From positions 2,604,001-2,668,000 of the forward strand of contig NZ_CP114771.1 of NCBI RefSeq assembly GCF_027366395.1: 64,000 bases of DNA, written 5' to 3'. Source of the stretch: Endozoicomonas sp. GU-1 (GTDB lineage Bacteria; Pseudomonadota; Gammaproteobacteria; Pseudomonadales; Endozoicomonadaceae). Of this stretch, positions 10,277 through 18,831 are shown in pieces (positions within the stretch are counted from its first letter, which is position 1; every line of letters starts with the position of its first letter). The translations under genes and the position numbers were made by a program. Below the pieces are notes generated by a model that saw only the letters and a program-made list of their open reading frames with translations, made no database searches and was not told the DNA's origin.

Positions 10277-11176
10277 CTAGCCTGGTTGAACTTCACTGAG
10301 CAACCAGGTACGAAATGCCTCGATATCCTGATGTTTAACATGAGAATTGGGGTAAACGAGATAAAAAGCTTCATCGGTTGCAATTTTAGTTTTAAACGGG
10401 GTAACCAACTTACCTGAATCAATAAGATCCTTTACCAGGCTGGTGCGACCAAGCGCAATACCCTCCCCCAATACCGCCAACTCCAATGCCGATACCAGCG
10501 TGTCCATATAAAAGCCCTGGCTGGTCTTCATATCTTTATAATTGGCCTGACTGAGCCAGTGTCCCCAACCTTCTTCATAGCCCATCACGTGCAGCAACAT
10601 ATGCTCAGAGAGATCAAAGGTGTCTTCGTCAATCGGGTATTTTGCCAGATAGTCGGGACTGCACACAGGAAAGAGCTCATCCCAGGTTAACCGGTCGCTG
10701 GTCATCCCCTGCCAATGGCCCTTGCCGTAACGAATTTCCAGATCGCTGTCCAGGCTGTTTTCCCGCTCAACTTCATTCACCCAGATATTGCTGGTCAAAC
10801 GCAGGTTAGTACCCGGGTATTGCCTTCTAAAATTTTTCAGCCTCGGCGCTAACCACTTAATAAAAAACACCATATTCACTTTAATGGTCAGCAGGCTCGT
10901 TCGACCATGGCCAAAGATCTCTTCCGTGGCAACGGTCAGGCGTTCAACAGAATCGTGGACAGCGGGCAGGTAGGCGGCCCCGGCATCGGTCAGCTCCAGT
11001 CCCCTTGGTAACCGGCGAAACAATAAACAACCCAACTGGCTCTCCAGCCCCTTGACCTGCTGGCTCACGGCAGCCTGAGTCAGGTTTAGCTCGTTAGCCG
11101 CATGAGTAAAACTCAAGTGCCGGGCAGAGGCCTCAAACGCCCTGATCCAGTTTAAGGGCGGCAGTCGTTTTTTCAT
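10277..11176 (-). CDS. LysR-family transcriptional regulator (DddR-like)
   Basis: This is a LysR-type regulator of 299 residues with an N-terminal winged helix-turn-helix (residues 8-65, including FTHAANELNLTQAAVSQQ) and a C-terminal periplasmic-binding-protein-like effector domain of the GcvA subgroup. The ATG at 11176 gives the usual LysR start (MKKRLPPLNW); nine more upstream codons are open but unlikely. It lies 232 bases upstream of dddD on the same strand and divergent from the transporter-dddB-dddC genes, the position expected for a regulator of DMSP catabolism. The inducer (DMSP, acrylate or 3-hydroxypropionate) cannot be read from the sequence. Confidence 0.85.
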   Translation of the reverse strand: MKKRLPPLNWIRAFEASARHLSFTHAANELNLTQAAVSQQVKGLESQLGCLLFRRLPRGLELTDAGAAYLPAVHDSVERLTVATEEIFGHGRTSLLTIKVNMVFFIKWLAPRLKNFRRQYPGTNLRLTSNIWVNEVERENSLDSDLEIRYGKGHWQGMTSDRLTWDELFPVCSPDYLAKYPIDEDTFDLSEHMLLHVMGYEEGWGHWLSQANYKDMKTSQGFYMDTLVSALELAVLGEGIALGRTSLVKDLIDSGKLVTPFKTKIATDEAFYLVYPNSHVKHQDIEAFRTWLLSEVQPG

Positions 11177-11295
11177 AAGAACACCGTATAAGTGCCTGAG
11201 CATTTGAAATCATCTTGCAAACTGGCCAGATCAAAGGGAAGTTAACGACTTAAACAAATGTTTAATTATTATTTCAAGATTTTTAGCTTTGTTTT

Positions 11296-11460
11296 TAAGT
11301 AGCTGGCCATATGGAATCACATATTTCTGGCTACTTGGGCAGGTGCTATGCGAGGCACAACGGAGGGAGCATAGCCGTAGCTATGTGACCGGAGTTGTAA
11401 CGAAGCAGAGTGCCTGAACAAGGAGTCAGAAATATATGATTTCATATGGTTAGCTACTTA
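11296..11460. repeat. 165-bp imperfect palindromic element (MITE/REP-like)
   Basis: Arms of about 37 bases at 11296-11332 and 11424-11460 are inverted copies with about five mismatches, starting TAAGTAGCT. The loop of about 91 bases has a purine-rich sequence with short internal inverted repeats. It lies in the divergent region between the LysR gene and the BCCT gene. No coding frame. It could form a large hairpin in RNA or be a non-autonomous mobile element. Confidence 0.7.
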
Positions 11461-11596
11461 ATATTACATAACTTAATAAGCAGCACGTACAAATTATTTT
11501 ATACCTTTGCCATAAGTTTTATTGATTGTCTTCAAACCGAAAGCTGCTGAAAATCATACCATGTCGTAAAAGTCGCTAGTACGCAAAAACAGGTAC

Positions 11597-12031
11597 ATGA
11601 GGAAATATTACTTCCTGTCGTCTAACCTGACCTCTATGTTTATATCACTTCCCGAAGACTTACCATCCAGCCTGCCTGAGTATATTGCTCAATGGCAGGA
11701 CCAGAATGTTCAGCTGCATGAGCGGTTGCCCGGCAACAGGCCCGGATTGAACAACTCGATAACGCTCCCAACCACCATGCCCTCCTGTTTGTGCTGAAGA
11801 GGTGATTGCGCATGAAGACATTCCCGAGGGATCCACCCGTTACGGTCGGGAGCCCAGCTCCGATCAGGCGATGGAAATTAAGGTTAAGACCATTCAAAGG
11901 CAGTCAGGAAAGAACGGCTCAGTGTTCCGGATGACCCGACCTTACCCCTGCACAATAACCCTTGCGCCAGTCAGTGCAGGCGTTTTTGAGTACTTACCCG
12001 TGCGTCCAGGTTTACCGAGCGGAGCGATACT
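11597..12031 (+). pseudogene. Degraded IS66-type transposase (TnpC) remnant
   Basis: Three short frames, read in succession, match the N-terminal half of IS66-family TnpC. The first has ISLPEDLPSSLPEYIAQW. One base later in another frame comes VARQQARIEQLDNA, the coiled-coil segment. After a gap comes EEVIAHEDIPEGSTRYGRE, the linker before the transposase domain. No open frame spans them and the DDE domain is absent, so this is a relic. It ends directly against the start of the BCCT gene, so it may supply part of that gene's upstream region. The family assignment is from recognised sequence patterns only. Confidence 0.5.
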
Positions 12032-13684
12032 ATGAACAGCCCGAAGTCAGGAACCGGTATTTTCGCCAATACCCATCCCGTGATGAGCAGAGGCTCGGCG
12101 ATCGTCATTGTCGCCTTTGTCCTTTTTACGATCATTGCCCCGGCATACGCTAATAGTCTCTATGAAGCCGCCAAGCGCTTTATCGCCACCAGTATGGCCT
12201 GGTATTACACTCTCCTGATGAGCTTCTTTTTACTCCTGGCCATATACACAGCGTTCAGTCGCTTTGGCCGCATTAAGTTAGGCCATGACCACGACAAACC
12301 CGAATACGGCTTCTTTTCCTGGTTCTCGATGCTGTTCAGTGCGGGTATTGGTATCGGCATCCTGTTCTGGAGTATTGCCGAGCCGATTTACCACTTGCAA
12401 AGCAACCCTTTTATTGCCGAAGGCCAGGCAAAAACCGTGGCCGCCGCACAGGTAGCGATGCGCTTCAGTATCTTTCACTGGGGCTTACACGGTTGGGCAC
12501 TATTTGCGATTACGGGTATGGCATTAGCTTATTTCACCTACCGCAAAGGTCTGCCATTATCGATCCGTTCTGGCTTGTACCCGACCTTTGGCAACAAAAT
12601 ATACGGCCCGATTGGTCACATGGCAGACTTGCTGGCGGTTTTCGGTACTGTATTTGGTATCGCCACCTCGTTAGGACTTGGCGCACAGCAGATGAACGCA
12701 GGTATTAGCTATCTGTCTGGTATCAATATCAGCCCGGCCAACCAGGTGATCATCATTACGCTCATTACCGGATTGGCAACGCTCTCAACGTTAAGAGGCC
12801 TGGACAAAGGCCTGAAAAAAGTCAGCGAATTAAACATGCGCCTTACCGCATTAATGCTCACTTTCTTTATTGTTCTGGGGCCAACTGCTTATTTACTGGG
12901 TGCCTTTGTCACTAACCTGGGTGATTACATGACACATGCCGTCGGGCTCGGTTTTTGGGTTGACCCGGATCCCAAAAGCCAATGGCAGAGTTGTTGGACC
13001 CTGTTTTATTGGGGCTGGTGGATCGCCTGGGCACCCTTCGTCGGCATTTTTATTGCCCGTATCTCTAAAGGCCGAACCGTCAAAGAGTTTATTCTGGGTG
13101 TCTTGATCGCCCCAACGTTACTGGCAACCTTTTGGATCACTGCGTTTGGTAATACGGCTATTTTTATTGAACTCTTTGGTTCAGGCGGGGTCACAGAGGC
13201 CATTAATAAAGACATTACCACGGCTTTATTTGTCACCATGGAGTTAATGGACCTGGGTACGGTTGTTGTCGGAATCGGTGCCATTATCTGCATAGTCATG
13301 CTAGTGACTTACTTTATCACTTCTGCTGACTCGGCAACCCTGGTTATCTGTACGTTAGTATCTATGGGAGAACAAAAACCTCCACCCAAGTTGCGGATGT
13401 TCTGGGGCTTACTCATTGGTGCGGTTGCCGGTGTATTATTAATTGCCGGAGGCTTAAAAGCGTTACAAACCGCCTCTATTGTTGCAGCACTGCCCTATTC
13501 AATTGTGCTGGCGCTGACTACCTGGGGCTTGTATAAGGCTTTTCGCGAGGAACCCAATATTGACATGCCATACTCAGTCACCCCTGGTGATACTCCACTG
13601 CCACCGGAATACGGTCAAAGCTATGCGCTCAAGCGCAGTAAGCAGGAAACAGCGGAGTGTCTGGCGACTAATCAAAATGTTTAG
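12032..13684 (+). CDS. dddT: BCCT-family betaine/DMSP transporter (DddT-like)
   Basis: A 550-residue integral membrane protein of the betaine/carnitine/choline transporter family with about 12 hydrophobic helices. The family signature around GWWIAWAPFVGIFIARISKG (about residue 325) is intact, as is the preceding region with FGIATSLGLGAQQMNAG. BCCT proteins import quaternary ammonium compounds and, in dddD clusters, DMSP. It is the first gene of the plus-strand operon, with dddB and dddC following closely; its stop is 23 bases before the dddB start. The start region has only a weak ribosome binding site. DMSP as substrate is inferred from context; glycine betaine uptake is the alternative. Confidence 0.88.
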   Translation: MNSPKSGTGIFANTHPVMSRGSAIVIVAFVLFTIIAPAYANSLYEAAKRFIATSMAWYYTLLMSFFLLLAIYTAFSRFGRIKLGHDHDKPEYGFFSWFSMLFSAGIGIGILFWSIAEPIYHLQSNPFIAEGQAKTVAAAQVAMRFSIFHWGLHGWALFAITGMALAYFTYRKGLPLSIRSGLYPTFGNKIYGPIGHMADLLAVFGTVFGIATSLGLGAQQMNAGISYLSGINISPANQVIIITLITGLATLSTLRGLDKGLKKVSELNMRLTALMLTFFIVLGPTAYLLGAFVTNLGDYMTHAVGLGFWVDPDPKSQWQSCWTLFYWGWWIAWAPFVGIFIARISKGRTVKEFILGVLIAPTLLATFWITAFGNTAIFIELFGSGGVTEAINKDITTALFVTMELMDLGTVVVGIGAIICIVMLVTYFITSADSATLVICTLVSMGEQKPPPKLRMFWGLLIGAVAGVLLIAGGLKALQTASIVAALPYSIVLALTTWGLYKAFREEPNIDMPYSVTPGDTPLPPEYGQSYALKRSKQETAECLATNQNV

Positions 13685-13707
13685 TGCAGACGAATAAGGA
13701 AAACCAC

Positions 13708-14868
13708 ATGTCTTCACAGATCATTCTGCCGCGTATTCTGCAAGTTGGTGAACATGCGAGTTTGGCAGTCGCTGATATTTTAGCCAGCATGGGCTGCTCC
13801 CGCGCCCTGATTGTCACTGATCACATGATGGTTAAATTAGGCTATGTCGCTAACATCACAAAAGTACTGGAACAGCAACATATAACGTTTGATGTTTTCT
13901 CAGACACCGTGCCCGAGCCCACCGTTGCCTCCATTCAAGCCGGGGTGGACATGGCCAGGGCAGGTGATTATGACGGCATGATTGCTTTAGGTGGTGGCAG
14001 TTCTATCGATAGCGCCAAAGCCATTGCCATGCTCGCTCAATACGGCGGTGACATGAAAGATTACCGTTTCCCGCGTATTGTCAACGAACCCGGCGTACCT
14101 CTTATCGCGATTCCAACCACCGCCGGTACCGGCTCAGAAGCAACCCGTGTCACCATTATTACCGACGAGACCAACGACGAAAAAATGCTCTGTATTGGCA
14201 CCGGCTTTATGCCTGCTGCCGCACTGGTGGACTATACACTGACCATCAGCGTACCAGCCCGAACCACCGCAGATACCGGTATTGATGCCCTGACCCACGC
14301 CATTGAAGCTTACGTCAGTAAAAAAGCCAATGCTTACAGCGATACGCAGGCCATTGCCGCGATGAAGCTCATTGCGCCAAACCTGCGCAAGGTTTACCAC
14401 AACGGTGAAGATCAACAGGCCCGGGAACTCATGATGCTGGGCTCGACCCTGGCAGGTGTCGCCTTCTCTAACGCATCGGTTGCCCTGGTACACGGCATGA
14501 GCCGCCCTATTGGCGCTTTTTTCCACGTGCCGCACGGTTTATCGAATGCCATGTTATTACCGGATGTCACGGAATATTCCATTCCTGCTGCCCCGGGGCG
14601 CTACGCGGATTGTGCCCGGGCTATGGGCATCGCTGCGCCACAGGACAGTGACCAGCAAGCCAATAAAAAATTATTAACGGAACTCAAAGCCCTCAATGAA
14701 GAGTTATCCGTACCAACGCCTGCGCAATTCGGTATCGATAAAAAGGAATTTTTCTCCGTTTGCCCGACAATGGCAGAACAAGCCCTGGCCTCAGGCTCAC
14801 CGGGCAATAACCCAAGAGTACCAAGCGCAGAAGAACTCGTGAGCATGTACCAGGCACTATGGGATTAG
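13708..14868 (+). CDS. dddB: Iron-containing alcohol dehydrogenase, 3-hydroxypropionate dehydrogenase DddB
   Basis: A 386-residue group III iron-dependent alcohol dehydrogenase. The N-terminal half has the NAD-binding GGGS segment (MIALGGGSSIDSAKA, about residues 90-105). The C-terminal half carries the metal ligands in GIDALTHAIEAY and in HGMSRPIG...HVPHGLSNA. The ATG at 13708 is preceded by AAGGA at a good distance, so it is preferred over an upstream GTG at 13684 that overlaps the transporter stop. In the DMSP route DddB oxidises 3-hydroxypropionate to malonate semialdehyde in the cytoplasm. The role is assigned from family plus position between the transporter and dddC. Confidence 0.85.
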   Translation: MSSQIILPRILQVGEHASLAVADILASMGCSRALIVTDHMMVKLGYVANITKVLEQQHITFDVFSDTVPEPTVASIQAGVDMARAGDYDGMIALGGGSSIDSAKAIAMLAQYGGDMKDYRFPRIVNEPGVPLIAIPTTAGTGSEATRVTIITDETNDEKMLCIGTGFMPAAALVDYTLTISVPARTTADTGIDALTHAIEAYVSKKANAYSDTQAIAAMKLIAPNLRKVYHNGEDQQARELMMLGSTLAGVAFSNASVALVHGMSRPIGAFFHVPHGLSNAMLLPDVTEYSIPAAPGRYADCARAMGIAAPQDSDQQANKKLLTELKALNEELSVPTPAQFGIDKKEFFSVCPTMAEQALASGSPGNNPRVPSAEELVSMYQALWD

Positions 14869-14937
14869 CACAATGCTCAAGCACTCATGAATCAACTGTG
14901 CCTGAGTGCTAAAAATATCAGCCCCGGGAGGACATCA

Positions 14938-16434
14938 ATGAATACCATTGGTCATTTTATCAACGGTGAAATGGTCTACGATAATGAACGCACCCAGGCA
15001 GTGTATAACCCCGCAACAGGCCAGGCAGAAAAACAAGTCGCACTGGCTTCTGTCGCTACCGTTGAAGAAGCGATCACCAGGGCTGAAGCCGCTTATCCAG
15101 CATGGCGCAATACCCCGGCAATAAAACGCGCCCGTGTCATGTTCAAGTTCAAAGAATTACTTGAGCAAAACGCCGACAAAATTTGCCAGCTTATTGGTCA
15201 GGAGCACGGCAAAATTTCACACGACGCTGCGGGTGAATTACAACGGGGTATTGAAAACGTCGAATACGCCTGTGGTATCCCTGAATTATTAAAGGGCGAA
15301 CACAGCAAAAACGTTGGCCCGAATATCGACTCGTGGAGTGAATTCCAGCCACTGGGCGTGGTCGCGGGTATCACCCCGTTTAACTTCCCGGTTATGGTGC
15401 CACTGTGGATGTTCCCAATGGCCATTGCCTGTGGCAACTGCTTTGTTCTAAAACCGTCTGAGCGTGATCCCGGTGCCACCATGCTGATCGCTGAACTATT
15501 ACAGCAGGCGGGATTACCTGACGCCGTTCTGAATGTGGTGAACGGTGATAAAGTTGCGGTGGACACTTTACTAAACGACGAACGTATTAAAGCGGTCAGT
15601 TTTGTTGGCTCAACCCCCATTGCCGAATACATCTACCAAACCGCCAATAACAATGGCAAGCGATGCCAGGCGCTTGGCGCTGCCAAAAACCACGCCATTG
15701 TGATGCCAGATGCCGATATGGATAACGCCGTAAACCAGTTACTCGGTGCCGCCTTTGGCTCCTCTGGTCAGCGCTGTATGGCGCTATCCGTGGCAGTAGC
15801 GGTTGGTGATCAGGCCGCCGATGCATTAGTGGCAAAAATGGCTGAGGCCATGAAAGGCCTGAAAGTTGGTGCCTGCACCGATAGCAGCAACGACTTTGGC
15901 CCGGTTATTACCGGTGCTCATCGCGACAAGGTGATCAGCTACATCAGTCATGCCGAAAACCAGGGGGCAAGCATCGTCGTTGATGGCCGCACCCCGAAAG
16001 TCGATGGTTACCCCGATGGCTTCTTTGTTGGTGGCACCCTGATTGACCGGGTAACACCGGCAATGACCAGCTACCAGGAAGAAATCTTTGGGCCGGTACT
16101 GCAAGTTGTCCGCGTTAATACGATGCAAGAAGCGATGGACTTGATCGATGCCCACGAATACGGCAACGGTACCTGTATTTTTACCCGCGACGGCGAAGCA
16201 GCCCGTTACTTCTCTGATCACATCCAGGTGGGCATGGTCGGCATTAACATACCGCTACCAGTACCCGTTGCTTACCACAGCTTTGGTGGCTGGAAGCGCT
16301 CGCTGTTTGGTGACTTGCATGCTTACGGCCCTGACTCCGTGCGTTTTTACACCAGGCGCAAGACCATTACTCAACGCTGGCCTTCTGCCGGTATCCGCGA
16401 AGGTGCTCAGTTCTCGATGCCGATAATGAAATAA
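14938..16434 (+). CDS. dddC: CoA-acylating malonate-semialdehyde dehydrogenase DddC (MmsA family)
   Basis: A 498-residue aldehyde dehydrogenase of the methylmalonate-semialdehyde dehydrogenase type. The NAD-binding region has FNFPVMVPLWMFPMAIACG followed by KPSERDPG, and the catalytic Cys is in GSSGQRCMALSVAV. The ATG at 14938 is preceded by a strong GGGAGGA ribosome binding site; an earlier ATG at 14887 lacks one. It turns malonate semialdehyde into acetyl-CoA and CO2, completing the 3-carbon branch of DMSP breakdown. It lies 69 bases after dddB in the same orientation. In other contexts MmsA works in valine and inositol catabolism, but the neighbours favour DddC. Confidence 0.86.
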   Translation: MNTIGHFINGEMVYDNERTQAVYNPATGQAEKQVALASVATVEEAITRAEAAYPAWRNTPAIKRARVMFKFKELLEQNADKICQLIGQEHGKISHDAAGELQRGIENVEYACGIPELLKGEHSKNVGPNIDSWSEFQPLGVVAGITPFNFPVMVPLWMFPMAIACGNCFVLKPSERDPGATMLIAELLQQAGLPDAVLNVVNGDKVAVDTLLNDERIKAVSFVGSTPIAEYIYQTANNNGKRCQALGAAKNHAIVMPDADMDNAVNQLLGAAFGSSGQRCMALSVAVAVGDQAADALVAKMAEAMKGLKVGACTDSSNDFGPVITGAHRDKVISYISHAENQGASIVVDGRTPKVDGYPDGFFVGGTLIDRVTPAMTSYQEEIFGPVLQVVRVNTMQEAMDLIDAHEYGNGTCIFTRDGEAARYFSDHIQVGMVGINIPLPVPVAYHSFGGWKRSLFGDLHAYGPDSVRFYTRRKTITQRWPSAGIREGAQFSMPIMK

Positions 16435-16483
16435 TAGGTATAGGTGTTACCCTATTCGATCACCGTTGCCCGCAGGAACAAAT

Positions 16484-17395
16484 ATGGCATCCGCACTCTT
16501 AACGAACAGAGCCCTAAACACAACTGACCACAAACAGCCGCTCTTTCTGGGGGTAGACGGCGGTGGCACTTCATGCCGGGCACGTATCGCCGATCTTGAC
16601 GGCAATATCCTGGGGGAAGGATTCTCAGGCAGCGCAAATCCGCGGACCGGGCTTGATTCAGCCTGCAACGCCATCATGCAGGCCACCCGTGCAGCGATGG
16701 CTCAAGCGGGCCTGGAAGAGAACGACTTCGGACGTATGTATGCCGGTCTTGGCCTGGCCGGTGTCAATCAGCAGAAAGAACGAGACCTTGTCCTCGGGTG
16801 GGGCTTTCCGTTTGCCGGTATTTTCCTGGAAACCGACGCATTCGCCGCCTGCATGGGTGCCTTTAATGGCAGGGATGGCGCGATCCTGATCCTGGGCACT
16901 GGCTCCTGTGGTGCCAGCCTGATTGATGGTGAGATGAAAACCCTGGGCGGCTGGGGCTTTCCAATCTCGGATCATGGCAGTGGTGCCAGCCTGGGCCTCG
17001 CGGCGATTCGTTACTCCCTGCTGGCCCACGAAGGCATGAAAGAACAGACACCGTTAAGCCGGGCCATCATGGCAACGTTTGACCACCGTCCTGAACAGGC
17101 CGTTGCCTGGCAGGACAGCGCACTCCCCAGAGACTACGGATCGTACGGACCGCTGGTGATTGAACATTTGAGCAAGGGCGATCAGCTGGCGGAACAGTTG
17201 ATTCGGGAAAGCGCTGAAGATGCCGCCATGATGATCCGGGCACTTCATCAGCGCGGCGCTAGCCAGTGTGCACTGGTTGGAGGGCTGAGTGAGTTCGTTA
17301 TGCCCTGGCTGCCAGAAGATGTTGCTGCCATTGCCACCTTGCCACAGGGTGATGCCATGCACGGTGCTCTGTTGATGGCTATGAAGCTCTTCTGA
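16484..17395 (+). CDS. Glucosamine/N-acetylglucosamine kinase-like protein (BadF/BadG family)
   Basis: A 303-residue ASKHA-fold sugar kinase. It has the phosphate-1 loop LGVDGGGTSCRARI near the N-terminus, an acidic ETDAFAAC segment, and the phosphate-2 motif ILGTGSCGA followed by GWGFPISDHGSGASLG, as in glucosamine kinase GspK. It should phosphorylate an amino sugar with ATP in the cytoplasm. The ATG at 16484 has AGGA six bases upstream and is preferred over a TTG at 16466. It follows dddC by 49 bases, so it may be cotranscribed, but no link to DMSP breakdown is known to me. Amino-sugar use would fit chitin or mucus degradation. Confidence 0.78.
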   Translation: MASALLTNRALNTTDHKQPLFLGVDGGGTSCRARIADLDGNILGEGFSGSANPRTGLDSACNAIMQATRAAMAQAGLEENDFGRMYAGLGLAGVNQQKERDLVLGWGFPFAGIFLETDAFAACMGAFNGRDGAILILGTGSCGASLIDGEMKTLGGWGFPISDHGSGASLGLAAIRYSLLAHEGMKEQTPLSRAIMATFDHRPEQAVAWQDSALPRDYGSYGPLVIEHLSKGDQLAEQLIRESAEDAAMMIRALHQRGASQCALVGGLSEFVMPWLPEDVAAIATLPQGDAMHGALLMAMKLF

Positions 17396-17401
17396 AAAAC
17401 G

Positions 17402-17424
17402 TTCGGCTCCATCGGGAAGCCGAA
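17402..17424 (+). terminator. Possible terminator hairpin after the ddd/kinase operon
   Basis: A perfect 7-bp stem, TTCGGCT (17402-17408) and AGCCGAA (17418-17424), closes a 9-base loop seven bases after the kinase stop codon. There is no long T-run after it, so strength is uncertain. Confidence 0.5.
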
Positions 17425-17546
17425 TACTCTAGTACGCCATTTCTGGGAACTAAATTTTAGAAAAAAGGTCAGAATTAAAACAAAAGGTCAAGAACCATTA
17501 AACGAAATGGGTCTTGTGTTTTTTTCAAAAATCGTGGTTTCAGACT

Positions 17547-18485
17547 ATGCACAGTGTAAATAATGGTGATGCTTCAAAAATCACTTACAATCCCCACCAG
17601 GAAAGCAAAAATCAAAAAATTGATAATACTGATAATCAAGTTTCGCAAAAGGAGAGTGAAACCAACAATCCCATTACTCACAGAACATGTAATACAGCAG
17701 GGGACATAGCTGCATCAAGTTCTGTACAGGCTGCCAGGGCCCTACCAGATTTGCCATCAATCTACATGACAAAAAAATTTTACCGGCCCATAGATAAACA
17801 AACTCTTTTTATTGGCTATGAACAACTTATTACACACCGAGACTTCAGGGAATTACTTTCCAAACATATGAATGTTTATGCAGTACTGACATCAGATTGT
17901 CATGGTCAAGGAGCTGCCAACATTATGGCTTTCGGGAAACCAAAATTCAAAGTAAACGAACTGAAGAAAAACTTCTTTACTACTGCTTTTCAATCTATCC
18001 CAACATTAAAAGAAACACCTTGCAGTTCTGATATGATTGGTTTTTTACTCTGTACTCCCCCTTGGATTGTCGATCATTTCTACGGGAATCTGGAAAAAAA
18101 GTCCGCTAATTCCGGGAAAATGAATTCAATTGAACAGTCAATCTTTCGAAAATTAAAACCAAAATATGAGGCGGCAGGAATGGACACTCATTGTACTGTT
18201 CATCACAAAGATTACCTGAAGGATATCTCTCCACAGGAAGCAAGATTTATTTTTGAGCAAATCTTTGATGAATCTTTCGAAGAGTTAAAAACAATGAAAG
18301 AAGATTCAGATCCCGTTGTTAATAATCTGAACCCAAAAGCAACAATTGACGATCTTCCAGAAATCATACGCATTTATGAAGATAAAAACTCTCTGAAAAG
18401 GTATAACCCTTGGTGTTTAAATTATCTTGATAAAGCATTACTCAATAATGTTAAATGGATACCTGAATCCTGTAAAATTCTTTGA
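17547..18485 (+). CDS. Hypothetical protein (312 aa), AT-rich, unknown function
   Basis: Not recognised. From the ATG at 17547 it encodes 312 residues; an upstream GTG at 17514 would add 11. The first 75 residues are polar and low-complexity (rich in Asn, Gln, Ser and Thr) and look disordered. The rest seems globular, with a VLTSDCHGQGAANIMAFG segment and several Cys and His residues. There is no signal peptide or membrane helix. Its base composition is much more AT-rich than the flanking ddd and his genes, which suggests transfer. A disordered N-terminus before a globular domain is typical of secreted effectors, but this is only a suggestion. No good ribosome binding site is visible. Confidence 0.6.
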   Translation: MHSVNNGDASKITYNPHQESKNQKIDNTDNQVSQKESETNNPITHRTCNTAGDIAASSSVQAARALPDLPSIYMTKKFYRPIDKQTLFIGYEQLITHRDFRELLSKHMNVYAVLTSDCHGQGAANIMAFGKPKFKVNELKKNFFTTAFQSIPTLKETPCSSDMIGFLLCTPPWIVDHFYGNLEKKSANSGKMNSIEQSIFRKLKPKYEAAGMDTHCTVHHKDYLKDISPQEARFIFEQIFDESFEELKTMKEDSDPVVNNLNPKATIDDLPEIIRIYEDKNSLKRYNPWCLNYLDKALLNNVKWIPESCKIL

Positions 18486-18831
18486 GGCTCTTTTCGAATT
18501 CCAGACTGTGTAACCAGCAAGTTGACTAAGGGCTGAAGCAGGCTTTTGCCTCTTCGGCCAATATTATGCAAAAACTCAAAAAAGCCAAGGTAAAGGGGTT
18601 TGATAAATACCGTCTTTGTCATCATCACGAGCATATTCACCTATGAAATATCCGGGCTTGGCGACCCCGTAGCGAGGGCGGCAGAAAACCGAGTATAAAA
18701 ATTCGGTTTTGTGAGGTGAATAGCGGAGCTATTTGCCGAACAAAAGCGGATTTTTAGACCAATTTGCTGCCACCGCAGTAGGGTAGTCTATTCTCGGTCA
18801 GCCTCCTAGAGCAGTTGCCGTGTAGGGCAGT
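18486..18831. other. Gene-free stretch with hairpin and a short duplication of the hisD end
   Basis: No supported gene. At 18644-18656 it contains TGAAATATCCGGG, the arm motif also found in the palindromic element at 44559-44722. A hairpin with stem AAAACCGA (18685-18692) and TCGGTTTT (18703-18710) could serve as a terminator for either convergent gene. At about 18787-18808 the last bases of hisD are duplicated about 43 bases beyond the real hisD end. Confidence 0.55.

Noticed and set aside
13684-13707. GTG start for dddB overlapping the transporter stop
   Set aside because: The ATG at 13708 has a well-placed AAGGA site and gives the normal family N-terminus.
18422-18640. A 72-codon minus-strand frame overlapping the hypothetical gene's end
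   Set aside because: No family match, no ribosome site, and it overlaps a better-supported gene.
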